Of a DNA stretch of 64,000 nucleotides, positions 58,190 to 64,000 are shown piece by piece (position 1 is the stretch's first letter; every line of letters starts with the position of its first letter). Source of the DNA: Chryseobacterium sp. LAM-KRS1 (GTDB lineage: Bacteria; Bacteroidota; Bacteroidia; Flavobacteriales; Weeksellaceae). The notes below the pieces were generated by a model. That model did not search any database. It was not told the origin of the DNA and worked only from the letters and a program-made list of their open reading frames with translations. The DNA is taken from contig NZ_JAAOIZ010000006.1 in the NCBI RefSeq assembly GCF_013184525.1, positions 186,001 through 250,000 on the forward strand. Direction: 5' to 3'. Position numbers and translations under genes: made by a program.

Positions 58190-59689
58190 TTATTTTTTTC
58201 TGATGATTAAAAGCCCCAGGAATGTTAATAGTCCGTTAATGATCAGTAATTCCAGTCCTATTTTAAAGTCTCCGAAAATGGACGTCTGATACTTATCAAT
58301 AAAATAGGATATAATAGGTGCTGCAATACAAACATAAGGAACAAGTTTGTCTTTAACCTTGTATGTAGTAAAAATACCAAAAGCGAAAAGTCCTAAAAGA
58401 GGGCCGTATGTAAATCCAGCTAATTTCAGGATCAATCCGATCATGGAATTATCATTGATGATCTTGAAAATAATTACCATAACCAGGAAAGAAAGCGCTA
58501 CCAGAAGGTGAACATTTTTACGGAATTTCTCCTTTTTATGATCTGTCCATTCTTTCTTTTCCTTCATTCCAAAGATATCAATACACAAAGAGGAGGTAAG
58601 TGCTGTCATGGCTCCGTCTGCACTTGGAAATAAAGCTGAAATTAAAGCAATGATGAAGATAATTGAAATAAACCCGGGCATATGGTTTAATGCCACTTCA
58701 GGGAAAATCTTATCTCCAAAAATATCTTTCCCGTTCAATATAAACTCCTTTTTGGGGATACCATCTATAATGACCTCTGTAAGGTGACCTCCCTGGCTTT
58801 CTCCAAAAAGATAAAGAAGGCCTCCCATATACAGGAACAATGAAATTACTCCTAATAAAATAAATCCTAAGGTTACCATATTTTTCTGAGAATCCTTCAG
58901 CTTCGTTACGGAAAGACTTTTCTGCATCATTTCCTGATCGATTCCGGTCATGGTGATGGTAATAAATGCTCCCGCAAGAATCTGTTTGATAAAGAACCCC
59001 GGAGAATTAAAATCCATTTCAAATATTTTCGTATAACCTTTACTGTTCATGGCACTCAAACTCTGTCCAACGCTAAGATCCAGGTGGTTCAGCATGTAGA
59101 TGGTGCAGATAATCAGTCCCAGAAGCATACAGGAAGTCTGCAGGGTATCGGTCCATACAATGGTCTTTACCCCTCCTTCATAAGTATATAAAATAATCAT
59201 GGCCAGAATGATGAGAGTGGTCACAATGAACGGAACTCCTAAGCTGTCCAATATGGTTACCTGTAGGATATTGACAACCAGGTACAATCTTGCTGTAGCT
59301 CCTACCAACCTTGAAACAATAAATATCCAGGCTCCTGATTTGTAAGAAAGCTGTCCCATTCTCTGCTGAAGATAGCCGTAGATGGAAGTAAGTTTAAGGC
59401 GGTAATACAAAGGAAGCAATACATATGCAACGGTAATATACCCGATAAGATAGCCCAGGGTTATCTGCAGATAAGAGAAACTGTCTTTGCCCACAGCTCC
59501 CGGAACACTCACAAAAGTTACTCCGGAAAGTGAAGTTCCTATCATTCCAAAGGCAACAAGCATCCAATTACTTTTACGGTTTCCAATGAAGAAACTCTCG
59601 TTGTCACTTCCTTTACCGGTTTTATAAGCTACCCAGAGAAGCAGCGCAAAGTATACAACGATAATGGACAGTAATATAATTGGAGACAT
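58190..59689 (-). CDS. Sodium:solute symporter (SSS family)
   Basis: A 499-residue membrane transporter with about 13 helices. The SSS signature is seen in SFFIGNRKSNWMLVAFGMIGTSLSGVTF and in the Na+-site helix (FPSADGAMTALTSSLCIDIF) in shortened form; GYLQQRMG is typical of the family. The substrate cannot be told from sequence (sugars, sialic acid, amino acids and others are known). TATATTTG on the minus strand (59718-59711) is a likely -7 element. Confidence 0.92.
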   Translation of the reverse strand: MSPIILLSIIVVYFALLLWVAYKTGKGSDNESFFIGNRKSNWMLVAFGMIGTSLSGVTFVSVPGAVGKDSFSYLQITLGYLIGYITVAYVLLPLYYRLKLTSIYGYLQQRMGQLSYKSGAWIFIVSRLVGATARLYLVVNILQVTILDSLGVPFIVTTLIILAMIILYTYEGGVKTIVWTDTLQTSCMLLGLIICTIYMLNHLDLSVGQSLSAMNSKGYTKIFEMDFNSPGFFIKQILAGAFITITMTGIDQEMMQKSLSVTKLKDSQKNMVTLGFILLGVISLFLYMGGLLYLFGESQGGHLTEVIIDGIPKKEFILNGKDIFGDKIFPEVALNHMPGFISIIFIIALISALFPSADGAMTALTSSLCIDIFGMKEKKEWTDHKKEKFRKNVHLLVALSFLVMVIIFKIINDNSMIGLILKLAGFTYGPLLGLFAFGIFTTYKVKDKLVPYVCIAAPIISYFIDKYQTSIFGDFKIGLELLIINGLLTFLGLLIIRKK

Positions 59690-59738
59690 ATTTTTGTAAT
59701 TAAAATTTTACAAATATAGTTTTTTTATGTTCTGATAA

Positions 59739-59779
59739 AAAAGAAAAACCTTTCAGGGATCTGTCCTGAAAGGTTTTTC
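59739..59779 (-). terminator. Terminator of the redox/acetyltransferase operon
   Basis: GAAAAACCTTTCAGGA / TCCTGAAAGGTTTTTC stem with a short loop and T-rich sequence on the minus strand. It lies 20 bases downstream of the acetyltransferase stop at 59799. Confidence 0.88.
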
Positions 59780-59798
59780 ATCTTCCTTTTCCTGTTAA

Positions 59799-60083
59799 CT
59801 AGACTACGACGTCCTGAAGATCTTCGTTTTTCTGGAAAGTAGCTTTCGCAAAAGGACAAAGTGCAATTATTTTTTTGCCTTGTTTTCTTGCGAAATCTAC
59901 CGCCGCTAAAACCATTTCTTTGCCAACGCCTTTTCCGTTGTAAGCTTCCTCTACTTCCGTATGATCAATAATGAATCTTTCGTCTCCAGCCCAGGTGTAT
60001 GTCATTAGCCCTGCGCGGTTTCCGTCTATGAAAGCCTCAAAACTTCCGTGTTTTTCGTCGTTGTTTTGTTTTACCTCTATCAT
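59799..60083 (-). CDS. GNAT-fold acetyltransferase-like protein (YjdJ type)
   Basis: A 94-residue protein of the short N-acetyltransferase type: GSFEAFIDGNRAGLMTYT, FIIDHTEVEEAYNGKGVGKEMV with the acetyl-CoA-binding Gly-x-Gly, and ALCPFAKATFQKN. It lacks the length of a full GNAT and belongs to the YjdJ-like group (GCN5-related, about 90 residues). Substrate unknown. It starts one base after the OsmC stop, at the end of a coupled operon. Confidence 0.88.
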   Translation of the reverse strand: MIEVKQNNDEKHGSFEAFIDGNRAGLMTYTWAGDERFIIDHTEVEEAYNGKGVGKEMVLAAVDFARKQGKKIIALCPFAKATFQKNEDLQDVVV

Positions 60084-60084
60084 A

Positions 60085-60483
60085 TTATGAAAATTTGGTT
60101 AATATTTCTATATCGTTTGTTAGTATCTTATGTATCGGACACGCATCAGCAATCGTATGCAGCCTTTTCAATTGTTCGTCATCGAGGTTGGTTCCTTCAA
60201 AGCTGATATCTCTTTTAAAAACAGCTCTTTTGGTAAGGGGGAAATTTTCCAGATCAACCTCTACGTTGATTTTTTCCACATCCCATTCCTTCCGTTCAAT
60301 ATACATTCTTAAGGTTGCAGCAGTACAGCTTGCCAAAGAAGTGGCAAGAATTTCAAAGGGGTTGAATCCTTTGTTTTGCCCTCCTTTATCTAAAGGTTCA
60401 TCCGTGATGATTTTATTTTCACCGGCTACTACTTCTGTATAGTATTTTGTTTTTCCTAAACTTGCTTTTACTGTTACGCCCAT
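60085..60483 (-). CDS. OsmC-family protein (YhfA-like)
   Basis: A 132-residue protein of the OsmC/Ohr fold. FNPFEILATSLASCTAATLRMYIERK contains the first reactive cysteine and DACPIHKILTNDIEI the second, so a thiol peroxidase activity on organic hydroperoxides is possible. Its ATG overlaps the stop of the 4Fe-4S protein (TAATG). Confidence 0.9.
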   Translation of the reverse strand: MGVTVKASLGKTKYYTEVVAGENKIITDEPLDKGGQNKGFNPFEILATSLASCTAATLRMYIERKEWDVEKINVEVDLENFPLTKRAVFKRDISFEGTNLDDEQLKRLHTIADACPIHKILTNDIEILTKFS

Positions 60484-60701
60484 TATTTTTCAGTATTGAT
60501 TTTGTAACTCAATGCCTCGGAAGGACATTGTTCTATTTGATTGATGAGTTCCTGAGTTGTTGCGTTTTCTACCTTGATCCATGGTCTGTCCTTTGGATTA
60601 TAAACCTGGGGTAGCATTTTTACACAAACTGCAGAATGGATACATTTCTTAGGCATCCAGACTACGGTAAGATCTCCGTTGGTATATTCGTGTGTTTCCA
60701 T
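60483..60701 (-). CDS. Divergent 4Fe-4S mono-cluster protein
   Basis: A 72-residue ferredoxin-like protein matching the Fer4_19 (YjdI) family: MPKKCIHSAVCVKMLPQVYN with two cysteines and IEQCPSEALSY with the third, and the His in place of a fourth ligand. An upstream extension to 60776 exists in frame but lies inside the TMEM175 gene; the ATG at 60701 gives the usual length and a TAATG overlap with the upstream stop. YjdI is often next to YjdJ acetyltransferases, as here. Confidence 0.88.
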   Translation of the reverse strand: METHEYTNGDLTVVWMPKKCIHSAVCVKMLPQVYNPKDRPWIKVENATTQELINQIEQCPSEALSYKINTEK

Positions 60702-61279
60702 TATTCTTCTTTTAGTAATTTTTCGATTCTTCTGTCCGGAATCAGCCATATAAGAGCAACAATGTAATAAAAACATAGAGCAATATAAGGATAAAAAAAT
60801 GAAGTCGCGATTCCGGATATATAAAATACAATTGAAATATATTCCTTAAACCTGGAATGGATGGCTTCTTTTAGCTTTGAATTCTCTCCCTCACAGCGGA
60901 CAATTAAGTTTTCCATAATTGTATAGGCTATGGCGCACATGAACAATCCGATTCCATAGGCAGCAACCGGGTTTTTAGCGAAATGTGTAGTACCTATCCA
61001 TTCCGTAGCAATCGGCATTAAAGAGAGCCAGAACAGTAAATGCAAATTTGCCCAAAGAATAGTTCCGTTGATTTTTTTGGCTGCCTGGAACAAGTGATGA
61101 TGATTGTTCCAATAAATTCCCACATAGATAAAACTAAAGACATAAGCCAGAACTTTTGGGATAATCGGCTTGAGACTTGCCCAGCTGTCACCTTCCGGTA
61201 CTTTAAGTTCCAGTACCATAATGGTAATGATAATGGCTAAAACACCATCACTGAACGCTTCCAGTCTTCCTTTGGTCAT
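60701..61279 (-). CDS. TMEM175-family potassium channel (DUF1211)
   Basis: A 192-residue membrane protein with about six helices. The family's first-helix filter motif is present: RLEAFSDGVLAIIITIMVLEL (FSDG...T). Bacterial TMEM175 proteins form tetrameric K+ channels. Its start overlaps the FMN reductase stop by one base (TGATG). Confidence 0.9.
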   Translation of the reverse strand: MTKGRLEAFSDGVLAIIITIMVLELKVPEGDSWASLKPIIPKVLAYVFSFIYVGIYWNNHHHLFQAAKKINGTILWANLHLLFWLSLMPIATEWIGTTHFAKNPVAAYGIGLFMCAIAYTIMENLIVRCEGENSKLKEAIHSRFKEYISIVFYISGIATSFFYPYIALCFYYIVALIWLIPDRRIEKLLKEE

Positions 61280-61812
61280 CAGTTTGTAATCTCTGTTTTA
61301 AAATTTTTGATTTTTTCATTCAGCTCTTTGAGCATATCCGGATTTATGACACCACTTTCCAGATCAAAATTTTCATAGAATTTCGGTAAGGAGAAGGTTT
61401 CCTTAATATTCGCTGCGAACTGGGGGAAGAACGTTTTGGCTGTATTCATTACATTTCCACCACCATAACCACCCGGTGAGGTGCTCATGAGAAGCATGGG
61501 CTTGTTTTGAAAAACCTTTACATTAATCCTTGAAGCCCAGTCAAATATATTTTTAAAAGCAGCGCTGTATGATCTGTTATGTTCGGCCAGGGAACAAATA
61601 ATAACATCACAGTCTTCGATTCTTTTTAAGAATTGATGTGCGGCATCCGGGAATCCTTTTTTTTCAAGATCTACAGAAAAAACAGGCATTGTATAATCGT
61701 TAAGGTCAATTAAATTAATATCTTCATTTTGAAAATCCTTCAAAACAAATTTAACCAGTTCTTTGTTGATAGAGGTGGAAGAGCTACTTCCCGCAAATGC
61801 TAATATTTTCAT
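61279..61812 (-). CDS. NADPH-dependent FMN reductase family protein
   Basis: A 177-residue flavodoxin-fold reductase. The FMN phosphate loop is GSSSSTSINKELV; SLAEHNRSYSAAFKNIFDWAS and MLLMSTSPGGYGGGNVM are typical of the NAD(P)H:quinone/azo reductase-like group. It would reduce quinones, chromate or nitro/azo compounds. It sits 33 bases after the pirin gene. Confidence 0.9.
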   Translation of the reverse strand: MKILAFAGSSSSTSINKELVKFVLKDFQNEDINLIDLNDYTMPVFSVDLEKKGFPDAAHQFLKRIEDCDVIICSLAEHNRSYSAAFKNIFDWASRINVKVFQNKPMLLMSTSPGGYGGGNVMNTAKTFFPQFAANIKETFSLPKFYENFDLESGVINPDMLKELNEKIKNFKTEITN

Positions 61813-61845
61813 GGTGTCTTGTCGTTATAAAATTTCTGTCCGGAA

Positions 61846-62745
61846 TTATTTTCTGTTCAGAATTGCTTTAGGAAGCGGAACAAATTCGTCCTCATCTCCG
61901 GGAACTAAAGGAAAAGCATGGTGGTTCTGGTCATTCCAGTTTACTTTAGCCTGATCAATTACTTCTCTATCCGAATTTACGAAATTCCAGAATATAAAGC
62001 GCTCTTCTTCAAAGGGTTCGCCTCCGAAAAGATAGACGGTTGCATTTTCGCTCATTTTAAACTCACATAGCTTGGTGTCCTTTGCAATAAGCAATTGTTT
62101 CGAGCCATAGGTGTTTCCTTCGATATTTACAGTGCCATCCAGAACATACATGGCCGCTTCACCGTACAAGTCCTGTCCGATGCTGATTTTTTGTGCCGAT
62201 TTTGTTTTTATCTCAATGAAAAAAAGCTTACTATGAACGGGAACGGGAGATTTTTTTCCAAAAGCTTCTCCGGCAATTAGTTTGTAGTGGATGTCTCCAT
62301 TTTCCCAAACCGGAAGTTCATCTGCCTCCGTATGATGGAACGTCGGTTCACTTTGCTCCAGATGTTTTGGAAGGCCTACCCAGATTTGAAAACCATGTAA
62401 TTTTTTATCAGTTTCTCTTAAATATTCCGGAGTTCTTTCGGAATGTACCACTCCCTTTCCTGCTGTCATCCAGTTGACGGCTCCCGGTTTTATTTCCATG
62501 GCACTTCCGATACTGTCACGGTGAAAAATAGATCCCTCCAGAAGATAAGTTAAAGTGGACAATCCGATATGGGGATGAGGTGGTACATCCAGGTTTTGAT
62601 AATCTTTTAATTCTGACGGTCCCATATGATCTATGAAAACAAATGGGCCTACCGCTCTTTTTTCACGGAAAGGTAAAAGTCTTCCGACTAAAAAGTTTCC
62701 TATATCTGCGGCTTTTTCTTCTATGATAAGTCCAATATTTGACAT
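61846..62745 (-). CDS. Pirin family protein
   Basis: A 299-residue bicupin protein. The metal-binding His/Glu residues are seen in DVPPHPHIGLSTLTYLLEG and RDSIGSAMEIKPGAVNWMTAGKGVVHSERTPEY (in part). Pirins act as quercetin 2,3-dioxygenases or as sensors; the substrate is not clear. It is separated by 61 bases from the acetyltransferase gene upstream. Confidence 0.92.
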   Translation of the reverse strand: MSNIGLIIEEKAADIGNFLVGRLLPFREKRAVGPFVFIDHMGPSELKDYQNLDVPPHPHIGLSTLTYLLEGSIFHRDSIGSAMEIKPGAVNWMTAGKGVVHSERTPEYLRETDKKLHGFQIWVGLPKHLEQSEPTFHHTEADELPVWENGDIHYKLIAGEAFGKKSPVPVHSKLFFIEIKTKSAQKISIGQDLYGEAAMYVLDGTVNIEGNTYGSKQLLIAKDTKLCEFKMSENATVYLFGGEPFEEERFIFWNFVNSDREVIDQAKVNWNDQNHHAFPLVPGDEDEFVPLPKAILNRK

Positions 62746-62806
62746 AATTATGATTCTTTACGATTGCTGGTGGTTATTTAATTAAATTATTTAGCTTTTT
62801 TAGATA

Positions 62807-63124
62807 TTAAAGCTGGTCATATCTTTCAAACGTTACGTCCACAATGCGTTTCCATTCCGGATGCTTTTTAATGTAAGCAAAAACATAAGGACAAAACGGG
62901 AGTAATTTTTTAAGACTTTCTTCAATGTAAACCAATGTTTTCTCTACAACTGCTACGGCGGCTCCGGTACCTGCCAATTCTGGGTCAGCCTCCGTATGAA
63001 TTAAAATGATCTGACTGTCGGTTTCACGGTAATCAATGAAAGCAAAATGGCCATTTACTTCAATTTCGAATCTCTTTTTTGATTCATTTTTTACAAGTGG
63101 AATATTTTCAAATTCTGGTTTCAT
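62807..63124 (-). CDS. GNAT-fold acetyltransferase-like protein, second copy type
   Basis: A 105-residue relative of the protein at 59799-60083: HFAFIDYRETDSQIILIHTEADPEL, GTGAAVAVVEKTLVYIEE with the Gly-rich acetyl-CoA loop, and LPFCPYVFAYIKKHPEWK. It is one of two short acetyltransferase-like genes in this group. Substrate unknown. Confidence 0.87.
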   Translation of the reverse strand: MKPEFENIPLVKNESKKRFEIEVNGHFAFIDYRETDSQIILIHTEADPELAGTGAAVAVVEKTLVYIEESLKKLLPFCPYVFAYIKKHPEWKRIVDVTFERYDQL

Positions 63125-63246
63125 TGTTTAAATTTTTGGCTGTATACTTAAAAAGTAAAAGTATTATGTTAAAGGTAATAAAAAAGCAATAATTAAATAA
63201 CCGACTTAAGATTAAGATTATTTAATTATTGCCAAATTCTGTATGG

Positions 63247-64000
63247 TTAATCTTCTAAATATCCGAATTTTCCGGTATTGAAATCTTCAAAAGCCTGCAT
63301 GATTTCCTCTCTTGTATTCATTACAAAAGGGCCATGCGGAACAATGGGTTCATTGATTGGCTCTCCACTAATGATCAGTACCACTGCGTCTTCACTGGCT
63401 TCAATGCTAAATTCCTCTCCTTTGTTTTCAAATAATACCAATTGATCGGTTTTTGCTTTTTCATTTCCATTCACAATAATACTCCCTTCAATGATAAGGG
63501 CAGCAGTATTAAAGTGAGCAGGAAAATTAAAATCAGCTTTTCCGCCGGATTTTAATTTTGCGTTCATCATGTGTACCGGAGTGAAGGTATTTGCAGGTCC
63601 TTTATTTCCTGCATATTCTCCGGCGATCACCTCAATAAACCCGTTTTCTTTCAGATCAACGATCTTCATATCGGAGTTTTTGATGGCCTGATATTTAGGT
63701 TTGCTCATTTTATCCTGCGCTGGAAGATTCACCCAAAGCTGAACCATCTGAAAGATTCCACCGGTTTTAGACCATTCTCTTTCGTGGTATTCTTTATGTA
63801 AGACACCTCTTGCAGCGGTCATCCACTGAACGTCTCCCTGACCAATTATACCACCACCTCCCGAACTATCGTGATGTTCTACTTTTCCCTGATACGCTAT
63901 GGTTACGGTTTCAAAACCTCGGTGCGGATGTACTCCAACTCCTCTTGGTTTCTCAGATCCGTTAAAATGGAATTTTGAATTATAATCGAGCATAATAAAA
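63247..64000 (-). CDS. Pirin family protein, N-terminus beyond the window edge
   Basis: Residues seen (at least 250) match pirin from its cupin 1 region: LDYNSKFHFNGSEKPRGVGVHPHRGFETVTIAYQGKVEHHDS in part, WMTAARGVLHKEYH, and the second cupin with LIIEGSIIVNGNE. The ATG at 63993 is internal: the frame stays open to base 64000 and typical pirins have about 35 more residues ahead of LLMLDY, so the gene is partial here. It is the second pirin of the group, together with the one at 61846-62745. Confidence 0.9.
   Translation of the reverse strand, partial: FIMLDYNSKFHFNGSEKPRGVGVHPHRGFETVTIAYQGKVEHHDSSGGGGIIGQGDVQWMTAARGVLHKEYHEREWSKTGGIFQMVQLWVNLPAQDKMSKPKYQAIKNSDMKIVDLKENGFIEVIAGEYAGNKGPANTFTPVHMMNAKLKSGGKADFNFPAHFNTAALIIEGSIIVNGNEKAKTDQLVLFENKGEEFSIEASEDAVVLIISGEPINEPIVPHGPFVMNTREEIMQAFEDFNTGKFGYLED

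Overview
The window reads as a chromosomal segment of a Bacteroidota bacterium of the class Flavobacteriia, most like Chryseobacterium and relatives. This rests on the gldK-gldL-gldM-gldN cluster of the type IX secretion/gliding machinery, a secreted protein with a gliding-motility-associated C-terminal domain, DUF4270 and TamB proteins of Bacteroidota type, low G+C, and promoters of the Bacteroidota form TTTG-N17/19-TAnnTTTG (seen in full before three transcription units). The genus is inference. No phage, insertion sequence, CRISPR array or plasmid function was seen.

Layout. 1-7.3 kb: the N-terminal part of a DPP IV-like S9 peptidase running off the left edge, two small basic/hypothetical proteins, a GT35 glycogen phosphorylase homologue that lacks its PLP lysine, a nuclease-like hypothetical, and a T9SS-exported repeat protein. 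7.3-13.0 kb: housekeeping genes (DinB-like protein, mtaB, an FMN glutamate-synthase-like protein, an FKBP-type lipoprotein, an Hsp15-like S4 protein, aroK). 13.1-13.5 kb: tRNA-Lys, tRNA-Leu, tRNA-Lys. 13.6-23.8 kb: panC, then a collinear block of a truncated GT5-like protein, DUF4270 lipoprotein, glmS and gldKLMN, closed by a strong terminator. 23.8-26.8 kb: an FAD oxidoreductase, SemiSWEET, two small lipoproteins and a small membrane protein. 27.0-32.7 kb: a tripartite RND efflux operon. 32.9-37.6 kb: a small lipoprotein divergent from a membrane-bound TPR-AraC regulator, an M20 peptidase and an orphan protein. 37.7-40.0 kb: a GH88/DUF4861 pair for uronic-acid polysaccharides. 40.3-42.2 kb: two small secreted repeat proteins, a gene-poor stretch with several hairpins, and tRNA-Ser. 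42.2-47.5 kb: asparaginase, TrmH, an HTTM-like membrane pair, RsmE, a four-helix-bundle protein and tsaD. 47.5-54.4 kb: tamB, an Lrp-type regulator, a small membrane protein, and a TetR-DUF1348 pair with a clear palindromic operator. 54.5-59.7 kb: a split transketolase with a secreted-protein gene between its halves, a secreted hypothetical and an SSS symporter. 59.8-64 kb: a tightly coupled minus-strand series of pirin, acetyltransferase, pirin, FMN reductase, TMEM175, 4Fe-4S, OsmC and acetyltransferase genes, with the outermost pirin running off the right edge.

No obviously new multi-gene defence or metabolic system is visible. The points most worth pursuing are the two degenerate glycogen-enzyme homologues (PLP lysine replaced by Thr; KTGGL loop replaced and catalytic C-domain missing), the gene-poor hairpin region at 41.6-42.07 kb, the TetR operator, the 10-bp-phased repeats before the lrp gene, the split transketolase operon with a conserved-looking passenger, and the redox/electrophile operon at the right end.
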